52,604 nucleotides of DNA from contig RPFO01001822.1 of the NCBI GenBank assembly GCA_009746045.1, forward strand, positions 1-52,604. Reading direction: 5' to 3'. Under the pieces are notes generated by a model. The model ran no database searches. It was not told the DNA's origin and saw only the letters and a program-made list of their open reading frames with translations. The translations under genes and the position numbers were made by a program. The first letter of the stretch is position 1. Every line of letters begins with the position of its first letter. The stretch comes from Mesostigma viride (lineage: Eukaryota > Streptophyta > Mesostigmatophyceae > Mesostigmatales > Mesostigmataceae). This document shows, one piece after another, positions 1 to 9,274 of this stretch.

Positions 1-141
1 CGCTAACCCCCACCCGCTGGGAGACCACGGGACTTAGCCGATTTTCACAAGTCGCGCAACCCGGGAAAACGGGTCACTTTCGCGGAGCGTAGTAAGGGCC
101 CGAAGATGTTTTGCCACGGGAATCCCGCGGTAGGTGCCTTA
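1..141. other. Flank left of the palindrome, sharing its motifs
   Basis: No gene is seen. The stretch carries two CCACGGG boxes (near 26 and 114) and one ACTTAGCCG motif (32-40), both typical of the intergenic DNA inside the palindrome and not seen as clusters in the rest of the window. The inference is that the element containing the palindrome continues beyond the left edge, and that the palindrome boundary at about 142 is not the element boundary on this side. Confidence 0.4.
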
Positions 142-370
142 CTACAAAAACCTAAAGTGACCCCCTTTTGGAGGGCTGACAGACATGCACAGTAACATGG
201 CATTCCTCGTGGTAAAGCATGGAAATAAACACATGTAATGATATTTATTAATGAAACAATTCTTTATTCCAGATTATATTGCATGAATGGACTCTGTCAC
301 GTGTATTGGTGCTGCCACCACCAAGAAAAAGCCAGCATGGCTGTGCTGGTGCTGCACACCTCATAGCTGT

Positions 371-1289
371 CTAGTGTGCATCTCCCTCGTCATTATCCTC
401 ATGCTCCTTATCATCATCATCACCATCATTGTGCCCATCCTTGGCATCCACGTCCTTAGGATCATCGTCCTTGGGATCATCGTCCAACGGGATTGCATTG
501 TCGTCGTCGACACCCTCGATGGCTCGCTTCACAGAGGCCTGCCACGCCTCCTTCTCGGCACGGAGTGCTTCCAGCTCGGCCATGATCTCTTGCTGCTTCC
601 TCTCGCTAGCCCTGAGCTTCATGCCGATGGCCATCGCAGCCCGCTGGGGATCCTCAAACATCTGGCCGTGGCCTGCGCTCTTGGGGTTCTCCCCGCCGAG
701 CTTGCTTGGAATGGTTGTAGGGTGCGCTCGCGCGAAACCTGCTCGGTCTTCGTGCGCTTGTAGGCAGGCTCGCTCCCCCCTCCGCCTGCCCCGCCTTCTC
801 CTGCATGACAGCCATCCATGCCGTTCTGATAGCAACGTGGTTCGTGCCAAACTTCTTAGCAAACTGGGCGGACTGCGTTCCAGTGAAGGTGTTGCAGAAA
901 TTGATGATCATCTCGTTGCATCCAGGCTCAAAATGTGAGATGGGCAGCCAGTCAAAACGCTGGAGCGATTTGCCCTGGCGGTTGGCCTTCTGCCTCTCCT
1001 CGTCTGTGTAAAACCACTCCACAAGGAGCTCAACAACATTGTCGACCATCTTTGCGTCTATTATTTTGGACACGTCAAAGTGGTCGTACGAGTCATTCTT
1101 CGCATCTTCAGCAGGCGCCTTGCTGCCTGAAGCGCGTTTCTTGTCACGATTGTCCGCCCTCACACCCCTCTCTGCAACGTTCATTTCCTTTTCTTTTGTT
1201 CTAACATCCTCGTCCAGGCGCTTGCCTACGAGAGTGAAAATCGTCTCGTAAGACGCCCTATTTATCAGCTGTGCAAGGTTGTCCTTCAT
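371..1289 (-). pseudogene. g4, left-arm copy: acidic-tail protein, frameshifted
   Basis: This is the mirror copy of the intact gene at 12278-13198. Translation from the ATG at 1289 follows the intact protein for about 170 residues. It then leaves the frame at a run of six C (about 775-780, seven G in the other arm) and shifts again at a three-base G run near 720 (four C in the other arm). The net loss of two bases separates the conserved first part from the coiled coil and Asp/Glu-rich tail, which remain readable in another frame down to the stop at 371-373. Either this copy is decaying or the consensus has homopolymer errors. The tail also has a Lys where the other arm has Glu. No known family is recognised. 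Confidence 0.65.
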
Positions 1290-1825
1290 CTTTGCCTGTC
1301 GACGGCTATGGAGTTTAATTCATCCCACCCATTATTATTAAATTCCTTTGCATTGCGGCTAGGGGCCGAGCATGCATTGTGCAAGGGCCAATTGGCCCAG
1401 TGCCTAGCGCCGCTCCGTGGGTACTTTGACAGTAATTAGCATTGGTCAAGTGCGCGTACTTTGTCAGTAATTAAATTTGCACAAGTCCCGAGCACCGTGT
1501 CATACGCCCTTACTTCTGTCGTACGCAGTACCGGCGCGGCGTTAGGCGTGTTTCTGTGCAAAGTCCCGAATTTTCACCAAGTCCTGGGCACTAAGGGGGC
1601 CGTGCTAGTAAGTGTAGCTCCTAAACGGCTAAGTCTTTTTGAATTCTGTCACTTGCACCCTGTTTTGTATGCTCAGTATATGCTACGTACCTATTGCATT
1701 TGTTAATTGGCCTATTTATAATGCATGAGATGTGAGGACTCTTTGTTTACGTAAACGCTTTTATTAGAAAATAAAATACAGTAATCATTTCAACACTCCT
1801 TTTCTCAATGTAGGAGTGGAAGTAC
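1290..1825. promoter_or_regulatory. g4 upstream / g3 downstream intergenic region, left arm
   Basis: No gene is seen. The region holds the g4 promoter side (AT-rich stretch near 1330-1345, no perfect TATAAA) and the g3 3' end, with AATAAA-like sequence near 1770-1780 on the minus strand. A CGGCTAAGT motif at 1626-1634 and two CAAGTCC-type motifs (near 1482 and 1578) recur in the other intergenic regions of the palindrome. Confidence 0.4.
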
Positions 1826-2545
1826 TTATTTGTACATCGCATGCGCCTTCCTCCGTTCATGGCTTGGCTTCAAAAGGCTGCACTCCCTGCAGCTGACATA
1901 GCCATTGGCCAGTTGGTTCTTCCACACGTCTAACTCCCAATTGCACAGTTCCTCCATCTTCTGCATCCGGGGGGGGCGGTGGTGAGGAGCCACGCTTGTC
2001 TCGAGGGCCTTGCGCACCGCCTCCTTCATGCGATTGATGAGCTCGAGACCGTGCTCTTCTGCCGTGCGTTCCTTCTCGAGATCCGGCACGGACTTGATGT
2101 ACTCGTGAGCGACAAGGTCAGCGTCGTGTCCGAAGACGATGACAGCCCAGAACATCTTGTCAAACACATTCTGGGCAAGGCACGCCAGATGCTTCCTGTA
2201 GCAGTGAGCCTCGGCGACCCACCTCTTCGCTTGACGGAGAAAGATATAGGGCTTCTTGCCAATCAGCAACCGCTTGCACATCTTGAGATCGCATGAAGTC
2301 ATGTGGCGCAGCTCGCCAGGGTTCCTTCGGCGTCTGCGGGAGCGCATCTGAATCTCCTTCTCAATGGCATTCAGCAGCTCAGTGGCTTCGATCGTCTTTT
2401 CCTCTTTCACCTTCTCAAACTGGACCTGCGTGGCCTTGTTGATTCCACACAGTTTGGGCCACGAGAGCTCCACGAGGCGGTGCACGATTTCTGCAGGCAG
2501 GCTGTCGAAGGTGGCAGCCATAGCTGGTTTCGCGGAGTCAGCCAT
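1826..2545 (-). CDS. g3, left-arm copy: F-box-like protein with basic patch, 239 aa
   Basis: The start chosen is the ATG at 2543-2545, in an ATGGC context like g1 and g2. The open frame runs further upstream but only through promoter-like sequence. Residues 13-38 contain an F-box-like segment (LPAEIVHRLVEL followed by WPKLC), suggesting a substrate adaptor for an SCF-type ubiquitin ligase; this rests on pattern only. A run of Arg residues near 70-76 could be a nuclear localisation signal or a nucleic-acid contact. The C-terminus has a C-x2-C pair in a short Lys/Arg-rich tail. The middle is helical and charged with no family recognised. This copy is full length. Its mirror at 11023-11741 has lost one base in a C run. 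It is transcribed in the same direction as g2 and g4 (outward from the centre). Confidence 0.65.
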   Translation of the reverse strand: MADSAKPAMAATFDSLPAEIVHRLVELSWPKLCGINKATQVQFEKVKEEKTIEATELLNAIEKEIQMRSRRRRRNPGELRHMTSCDLKMCKRLLIGKKPYIFLRQAKRWVAEAHCYRKHLACLAQNVFDKMFWAVIVFGHDADLVAHEYIKSVPDLEKERTAEEHGLELINRMKEAVRKALETSVAPHHRPPRMQKMEELCNWELDVWKNQLANGYVSCRECSLLKPSHERRKAHAMYK

Positions 2546-3028
2546 AGCTGTTTTCGTGGTAGTGGTGGATGGAGAGGAGGATAGCTGCGAGAGTTGTTGC
2601 GTCTCGCGACTTAATAGACGAAGGGATATCCACAGCTGCCACGGGATTGGTCCGCGTCCTGTGGATAAGCGCGGCGCGAGCGCGACGCGCGCGTCCTGTG
2701 GATAAGCGCGGCGCAAATACGGAACGGCGCGGCGCGAGTACGGACCGGTGCACGTCCACGGGATTCTGCCACGTGGCACGTGCCATTCCCCGTGGTGACG
2801 GCGCCAGAAGTATAAATATAAAACCGCGCCAAATTCAAATTTTTGCCAAGTCTCAACGGCTAAGTATTATTAAATTTGGACACTTGGGACGTGTGCAATT
2901 GTTAATTTTACTTTGATTGCAAGCATGGAAAATAAGACATGATGTTCGTGTGAATTGTTTTCATTAAAAATATAATTACTCTTTAATTGTACACAAGTCC
3001 ACGGGACTAGAGAGATTCTCTGAACTAT
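2546..3028. promoter_or_regulatory. g3 upstream and g2 downstream region, left arm
   Basis: No gene is seen. Next to the g3 start is a C/T-rich leader. Further out are CCACGGG boxes (near 2640, 2758, 2791) and two direct copies of a CGCGTCCTGTGGATAAGCG-type repeat (near 2653 and 2691). An ATTTATA-like stretch lies near 2811-2820 and a CGGCTAAGT motif at 2857-2865. The g2 3' end has an AT-rich tail around 2960-2985. Confidence 0.45.
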
Positions 3029-4294
3029 TTACAGGGCACGCGGGGCGGCCAGTTGGTTCATGACAGCTGCATAGCAGGACTCTGCGGAGTCGTAGCGGAA
3101 AAACGGGAAGCACAGGTCGTGCTTGGAGTCCTTGCCCTCGCAGATGGGGCAGGAGACACTCTTGGTGCCAGCCTCCCGCAGAGTGTCGAGGACGCACTCG
3201 CTGCAGACGACGTCGTTGTCGATGCTGTGGCCGTTGGCGGTGAAGAGGTAGTGCGCCTTCTTGTTGCACACCTTGCAGGTCTTGGAGGGCACGTCCAACT
3301 GGTGGTTGCAGCCCATCTGCTTGCTGGCAGCCTTGACGCCGCAGAACTTGTTCTTCAGATGCTCGAACTCCTTGGTGCCGGGAGTGACGGTGCTGGTGAG
3401 GTTGGACTCGGACAGCGTGAAAGAGACGAAGCTGAGGTGGGAGACATAGTTGCGCTTCTCGCACTCCCACTTGATCCTGGAGATCTCCTTGGTGAAGTCG
3501 CTCTTGAAGTTCTCGATGTCGACCTTGGGCTTCTTGATGGCGTCGTTGAACAGCCCGCAAGACCTCAGGTAGTCGTTTGTGTCCTCCTGCTTCCTCTTGT
3601 AGCCACCGCGAAGAAAGGGCTGGTCGCGCTCCTCGACCTTGACGTTGACCTTGCCAGGGTCGGTGGGGCCGGTGAGAGCAAAGTTCGGCTCAGAGACGGT
3701 GTAGGTGCCTGGCGTGGGCCACTTGATGAACTCGGCGGTGTCCTCCATATCCGGGTAGATCTGGAGCAGCTCGGGGAACCTCTTCTTCGTCCGCTCGTGC
3801 TCGAACGCGAACTGCTCGAATGCGGGGTCCCAGCAGCTGATGCAGTGCTCGGCCTTGCCGTTGCAGTCGATCTTGAGGAGATCCACACGAGTCGGCTTCT
3901 TGCACTTGGCGCAGTCCTTCGTGGGGATGCTCTTCAGCATGTTGTTCTGCTGAAGGTACTCGCACGAGTCGCAGAAATGGCCGTCGCACGGGGAAAAGCT
4001 GTGATTGTTGCGCATCTTGTAATCCTCGTCAAACTCGCAGAAGTGCTTGAGAGACCTCATCTTGTCGCAGCCGACGCAGCGAATGCGCTTCTTGTTCATC
4101 ATGATGTTGCTCGTCTCGTAGTGATCCATCATGTCGTTCAAAACGCTGCGAGAAGCCTCAGGAAGGTGGACTTCGCATGCATGCTCGCCGGTGACTGGGT
4201 GGAAAAGAATGTTGAAGTGGCGAGTTTTCTTGACTTTGGGAGCACTGTGCGGCCCACGCTGGCGAGGAGCAGAGATGGCGGAGGAGGTAGCCAT
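3029..4294 (-). CDS. g2, left-arm copy: Cys-rich variant-RING protein, 421 aa
   Basis: The start is the ATG at 4292-4294, about 80 bp downstream of a TATAAAT box (4373-4379). The frame also extends upstream through the TATA box, so a longer start is unlikely. The protein has two Cys-rich regions. Residues 73-154 contain paired Cys (C73/C76, C103, H106, C108/C111, C128/C131, C151/C154), a multi-zinc arrangement with no name I recognise. Residues 329-385 look like a RING variant: C340-x2-C343, H356 in an NGH context, C364-x2-C367, C382-x2-C385. The usual Cys before the His is missing, so E3 ligase activity is a possibility, not a given. A Lys/Arg-rich stretch lies near 232-257. This is the intact copy; the mirror at 9275-10539 is frameshifted. 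It is divergent from g1 across a motif-rich promoter region. Confidence 0.75.
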   Translation of the reverse strand: MATSSAISAPRQRGPHSAPKVKKTRHFNILFHPVTGEHACEVHLPEASRSVLNDMMDHYETSNIMMNKKRIRCVGCDKMRSLKHFCEFDEDYKMRNNHSFSPCDGHFCDSCEYLQQNNMLKSIPTKDCAKCKKPTRVDLLKIDCNGKAEHCISCWDPAFEQFAFEHERTKKRFPELLQIYPDMEDTAEFIKWPTPGTYTVSEPNFALTGPTDPGKVNVKVEERDQPFLRGGYKRKQEDTNDYLRSCGLFNDAIKKPKVDIENFKSDFTKEISRIKWECEKRNYVSHLSFVSFTLSESNLTSTVTPGTKEFEHLKNKFCGVKAASKQMGCNHQLDVPSKTCKVCNKKAHYLFTANGHSIDNDVVCSECVLDTLREAGTKSVSCPICEGKDSKHDLCFPFFRYDSAESCYAAVMNQLAAPRAL

Positions 4295-5123
4295 TGGAGC
4301 TGGTTGGTTTTGGTTGCTGAGAGAGCTGGGTGGATGCGAGTGGGATGCGAGGCGAGGTGGTGCAAGTCCTGCATTTATACCCACGGGGCTGCAATTCCCG
4401 TGGTCTAGAAGAATTCAGCAGATCGACGGCTCGTGGCTCGCCACGAGGTTTGTAACGGGAAACGGTATGACGGTTACGAGGAAAATTTTCCCGTGGCCAT
4501 ACATTTTGAGCGTTATTTTGCCACGGGATTTGTAACGTAAAAAATCTTTCCCCGTGGCAAAAATATCCGACAGTTACTTTGCCGCGGGACCGGAATCGGA
4601 TTTTTTTCTGTCCCCGTGGACGGATATTTTCGAGCGTTATTTTGCCACGGGATTTGTAACGTAAAAATCTTTCCCGTGGCAAAAATATCCGACAGTTACT
4701 TTGCCACGGGGCCCGAATCGGTTTTTTTTCTGTCCCCGTGGACGGATATTTTCGAGCGTTATTTTGCCACGGGATTTGTAACGTAAAAATTCTTTCCCCG
4801 TGGCAAAATATCCGACAGTTACTCTGCCACGGGGCTCAAAACCGAAAATCCTTAATCCCCGTGGACGGATATTTCTGACCGTTACGCTGCCACGGGACTT
4901 GTAACGTAAAAAAACGCGTCCCGTGGATAAGGTTTCGGCGCATAAACGACGAACGCGCTTCCACGTAGCCAGATTGCCCGTGCAAGACCACGTAGATAGC
5001 CTGGCAGCCACGGGACCGTCTCGTCAACCAAGGCCTGCGCAGGTATAAAGACCAGACTTCCTCGTCTCCTCGCCACTCGCTCACCTCACATCAGCTCAGC
5101 ACACCAAAACTCTCTCACTGGAT
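4295..5123. promoter_or_regulatory. Divergent g2/g1 promoter region with phased CCACGGG boxes, left arm
   Basis: TATAAAT for g2 lies at 4373-4379 (minus) and TATAAAG for g1 at 5044-5050 (plus), each about 75-80 bp from its ATG with a C/T-rich leader between. Between them about 17 CCACGGG/CCCGTGG boxes alternate in orientation at 28-35 bp spacing. They are organised in tandem units of about 123 bp: the GCCACGGG that opens each unit sits at 4520, 4644, 4766 and 4889. Inside each unit smaller inverted pairs recur (TATCCG with CGGATA, GTAACG with CGTTA). The regular spacing, close to three helical turns, suggests binding sites for one protein on one face of the DNA. The protein is unknown. Confidence 0.7.
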
Positions 5124-6308
5124 ATGGCTTCCCGCCCCAGATACGCAGCTAGCTACAACTTTGGCCGTGGTGTTACTGGAGCTAGTGGCAGTGGCAGTGG
5201 AAGTGGCAGGGGAAAGCGACGTGCTGCGAGGAACACGGCTACTGGAGAAGCAGGTTTGTGACGAGCCTTTGTTTTTTTGCACCCAAAAGCGCTTTTTCTT
5301 GTCGTTTCCGCCTTTTGGTACTCATTTCTTGTTATGTTTTCTTGCCCCCACACACCCGTGCATGCAGAACTGACCGCTGAACAACGGCAGCTTCACAGGG
5401 CTAACAAGCCTGTGCCCGTGCACGATAATCACGGGGACTTCGACACAAGAAACAACGTGTTTCCCTATCTGGAGAACACTTTCAAGGTGGCGAAGCTCGT
5501 CCTGGACTTGAGCAAGATCGAATGCGCCATTTGCGCGGAGGAGAGAGACAAGTATGTCACTCTCATGCTGGAGAACGAGCCCGCGCACGCATGCTCCATC
5601 ATCATCTGCGACACCTGTGCCACTACCAAGCTTCACACGTTCAGAAACCAGTGCCCGCAGTGCCGCAAGCCGCTGAGCTCGTCTGGGCAGCTGTTCGTCC
5701 CCAACCCGCAGCTCAACAGCCTGGCGTCGAGGACGCAGTACAGGGCCTGCGAACACCCCGGCTGCTTTACGATCATCCCAAGCAACATGATGGCGGCGCA
5801 CGAGGAGGAGTGCGAGTACAACGTCTACACCTGTGGCAACACCGTCTCGTTCCGCCTGCTGGACAACGAGACGCTTTCTTCCAAGATGTGCTGCGGCTAT
5901 GAGGGCAAGAAACGCGCCGTCGAGGAGCACATGGAGACTTGCCCGGAGGCTGAGTCTGCGAAGAAGCTTAGCGCAATGATGGGCGTGTTTGACAAGGTGG
6001 AGGCGCTCTCAGCTGCAATGGAGCGCGACAGCCCAGACGTCTTCAAGCGCATGGCTCAGTTGTTTGGGGTGACCACGGAGAAGGCCAGGCGCATCCTTGC
6101 CAGCCTGCCTGGAGCGAGTGCTGCCGGCCCTTCTTCCCAGCGTGCTCCTCGTCCAGGGGAAGCAGTGGACACAGCAATCCCCGTCGACGCCCCCACTGAC
6201 CCAATCAGTGATCTCGTGGACGCCATAGACGCTGACGTTGCTGCACAGGGCGTCGACGACGAGGCTGCAGACCCCACCTGGACTCCGGCTGGCAACCAGG
6301 ACGACTGA
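5124..6308 (+). CDS. g1, left-arm copy: SIAH-like RING zinc-finger protein, two exons, 356 aa
   Basis: Exon 1 is 5124-5253, the GT-AG intron is 5254-5367 (114 bp) and exon 2 is 5368-6308. Splicing joins a phase-1 codon and removes an in-frame stop just after the donor. TATAAAG at 5044-5050 supports the start. The N-terminus is a Gly/Ser-rich then Lys/Arg-rich tail. A RING-type finger spans residues 96-142 (C96-x2-C99, H117, C119, C124-x2-C127, C139-x2-C142). It is followed by SIAH/TRAF-type fingers: C171-x4-C176-x11-H188-x3-C192, then C218, H231-x3-C235. The C-terminus is Ala/Pro/Asp-rich and looks disordered. RING plus SIAH-type fingers is the layout of seven-in-absentia ubiquitin ligases, so an E3 role is likely by family. 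The usual SIAH substrate-binding beta-sandwich is not evident. Both arms keep this gene intact. Confidence 0.8.
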
Positions 6309-7263
6309 ACAGTTACAGCTGACAGCATTGGATGTCAAAAACCCCTCTAGTTTAGAGACAAGGGCCATAGTTAGAAACCAGCCCATCCACGGGGTTTAGG
6401 TGACAGGCAGTAGAAGAAACACCCCACACACTGGGGACTTGGACAGGAAAGATGTGGATGTTTGTAATAAAGATGTGGATGTTTGCAAAACCAGTTTGAA
6501 AAAATATCTAAGCTGCACATTAGTATAAGTATGGTAAGTTTCCAGCAGGCCACGTGGCAGCCACAAAGCCCGATCCCCGTGGTAGCCGGCGCAGTACGGA
6601 TCCCGTAGGAATCCACGAGATATTTCCGAGATATTTTAGATATTTTCAGATATTTTGAAAATATCCCAGGGACCCCGTGGACTCCCAGGGGAATCGTAAC
6701 CGAAAATCGGACTCGCGGCCGGCGATCGGAGGAGCCACCACGGGAAAATCCCGTTTTTTTTTCGGGTGTGTCCTCAGAACGTTCTGAGGACACACCCGAA
6801 AAAAAAACGGGATTTTCCCGTGGTGGCTCCTCCGATCGCCGGCCGCGAGTCCGATTTTCGGTTACGATTCCCCTGGGAGTCCACGGGGTCCCTGGGATAT
6901 TTTCAAAATATCTGAAAATATCTAAAATATCTCGGAAATATCTCGGAAATATCTCGTGGATTCCTACGGGATCCGTACTGCGCCGGCTACCACGGGGATC
7001 GGGCTTTGTGGCTGCCACGTGGCCTGCTGGAAACTTACCATACTTATACTAATGTGCAGCTTAGATATTTTTTCAAACTGGTTTTGCAAACATCCACATC
7101 TTTATTACAAACATCCACATCTTTCCTGTCCAAGTCCCCAGTGTGTGGGGTGTTTCTTCTACTGCCTGTCACCTAAACCCCGTGGATGGGCTGGTTTCTA
7201 ACTATGGCCCTTGTCTCTAAACTAGAGGGGTTTTTGACATCCAATGCTGTCAGCTGTAACTGT
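6309..7263. other. Palindrome centre between convergent g1 copies
   Basis: The 3' regions of the two g1 copies meet tail to tail here. Each has a TGTAATAAAG-type signal about 155 bp after the stop (6463-6472 and its mirror) that could direct polyadenylation. CCACGGG-type boxes and ATATTT/GATATT-rich stretches flank the centre. The centre itself (about 6750-6811) is a perfect self-complementary sequence with an eight-base A/T run on each side. No gene is seen; the open frames across it are mirror images of each other. Confidence 0.6.
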
Positions 7264-8448
7264 TCAGTCGTCCTGGTTGCCAGCCGGAGTCCAGGTGGGG
7301 TCTGCAGCCTCGTCGTCGACGCCCTGTGCAGCAACGTCAGCGTCTATGGCGTCCACGAGATCACTGATTGGGTCAGTGGGGGCGTCGACGGGGATTGCTG
7401 TGTCCACTGCTTCCCCTGGACGAGGAGCACGCTGGGAAGAAGGGCCGGCAGCACTCGCTCCAGGCAGGCTGGCAAGGATGCGCCTGGCCTTCTCCGTGGT
7501 CACCCCAAACAACTGAGCCATGCGCTTGAAGACGTCTGGGCTGTCGCGCTCCATTGCAGCTGAGAGCGCCTCCACCTTGTCAAACACGCCCATCATTGCG
7601 CTAAGCTTCTTCGCAGACTCAGCCTCCGGGCAAGTCTCCATGTGCTCCTCGACGGCGCGTTTCTTGCCCTCATAGCCGCAGCACATCTTGGAAGAAAGCG
7701 TCTCGTTGTCCAGCAGGCGGAACGAGACGGTGTTGCCACAGGTGTAGACGTTGTACTCGCACTCCTCCTCGTGCGCCGCCATCATGTTGCTTGGGATGAT
7801 CGTAAAGCAGCCGGGGTGTTCGCAGGCCCTGTACTGCGTCCTCGACGCCAGGCTGTTGAGCTGCGGGTTGGGGACGAACAGCTGCCCAGACGAGCTCAGC
7901 GGCTTGCGGCACTGCGGGCACTGGTTTCTGAACGTGTGAAGCTTGGTAGTGGCACAGGTGTCGCAGATGATGATGGAGCATGCGTGCGCGGGCTCGTTCT
8001 CCAGCATGAGAGTGACATACTTGTCTCTCTCCTCCGCGCAAATGGCGCATTCGATCTTGCTCAAGTCCAGGACGAGCTTCGCCACCTTGAAAGTGTTCTC
8101 CAGATAGGGAAACACGTTGTTTCTTGTGTCGAAGTCCCCGTGATTATCGTGCACGGGCACAGGCTTGTTAGCCCTGTGAAGCTGCCGTTGTTCAGCGGTC
8201 AGTTCTGCATGCACGGGTGTGTGGGGGCAAGAAAACATAACAAGAAATGAGTACCAAAAGGCGGAAACGACAAGAAAAAGCGCTTTTGGGTGCAAAAAAA
8301 CAAAGGCTCGTCACAAACCTGCTTCTCCAGTAGCCGTGTTCCTCGCAGCACGTCGCTTTCCCCTGCCACTTCCACTGCCACTGCCACTAGCTCCAGTAAC
8401 ACCACGGCCAAAGTTGTAGCTAGCTGCGTATCTGGGGCGGGAAGCCAT
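7264..8448 (-). CDS. g1, right-arm copy: SIAH-like RING zinc-finger protein, two exons, 356 aa
   Basis: This is the mirror of the gene at 5124-6308 with the same protein. On the minus strand exon 1 is 8448-8319, the intron 8318-8205 (GT-AG, 114 bp) and exon 2 is 8204-7264. The TATA box is at 8522-8528. The RING residues (C96/C99, H117, C119, C124/C127, C139/C142) and the SIAH-type fingers (C171, C176, H188, C192, then C218, H231, C235) are all kept. It is the only one of the four genes intact in both arms. That fits either stronger constraint or simply fewer G/C runs in its coding sequence. It diverges from the right-arm g2 across the phased-box region. Confidence 0.8.
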
Positions 8449-9274
8449 ATCCAGTGAGAGAGTTTTGGTGTGCTGAGCTGATGTGAGGTGAGCGAGTGGC
8501 GAGGAGACGAGGAAGTCTGGTCTTTATACCTGCGCAGGCCTTGGTTGACGAGACGGTCCCGTGGCTGCCAGGCTATCTACGTGGTCTTGCACGGGCAATC
8601 TGGCTACGTGGAAGCGCGTTCGTCGTTTATGCGCCGAAACCTTATCCACGGGACGCGTTTTTTTACGTTACAATCCCGTGGCAGCATAACGGTCAGAAAT
8701 ATCCGTCCACGGGGATTAAGGATTTTCGGTTTTGAGCCCCGTGGCAGAGTAACTGTCGGATATTTTGCCACGGGGAAAGAATTTTTACGTTACAAATCCC
8801 GTGGCAAAATAACGCTCGAAAATATCCGTCCACGGGGACAGAAAAAAAACCGATTCGGCCCCGTGGCAAAGTAACTGTCGGATATTTTTGCCACGGGAAA
8901 GATTTTTACGTTACAAATCCCGTGGCAAAATAACGCTCGAAAATATCCGTCCACGGGGACAGAAAAAAATCCGATTCCGGTCCCGCGGCAAAGTAACTGT
9001 CGGATATTTTTGCCACGGGGAAAGATTTTTTACGTTACAAATCCCGTGGCAAAATAACGCTCAAAATGTATGGCCACGGGAAATTTTCCTCGTAACCGTC
9101 ATACCGTTTCCCGTTACAAACCTCGTGGCGAGCCACGAGCCGTCGATCTGCTGAATTCTTCTAGACCACGGGAATTGCAGCCCCGTGGGTATAAATGCAG
9201 GACTTGCACCACCTCGCCTCGCATCCCACTCGCATCCACCCAGCTCTCTCAGCAACCAAAACCAACCAGCTCCA
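8449..9274. promoter_or_regulatory. Divergent g1/g2 promoter region with phased CCACGGG boxes, right arm
   Basis: This is the mirror of 4295-5123. TATA boxes are at 8522-8528 (for g1, minus) and 9190-9196 (for g2, plus). Boxes read at about 8645, 8674, 8705, 8740, 8768, 8798, 8830, 8863, 8891, 8920, 8951, 8980 (variant CCCGCGG), 9013, 9043 and 9073 alternate between CCACGGG and CCCGTGG at 28-35 bp steps. Small substitutions and indels relative to the left arm leave the boxes intact while the sequence between them drifts slightly. Confidence 0.7.

Noticed and set aside
2546-2779. N-terminal extension of g3 (78 extra residues)
   Set aside because: The extension translates promoter-like sequence with box motifs and begins far upstream of the ATGGC start.
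3053-4408. Long plus-strand frame opposite g2, rich in Leu, Val and Asp
   Set aside because: It is the antisense shadow of a GC-biased codon pattern. The minus frame has TATA support, paired cysteines and the better start.
6371-7201. Open frames crossing the palindrome centre
   Set aside because: They are mirror images reading the same inverted sequence, with no domain and no promoter.
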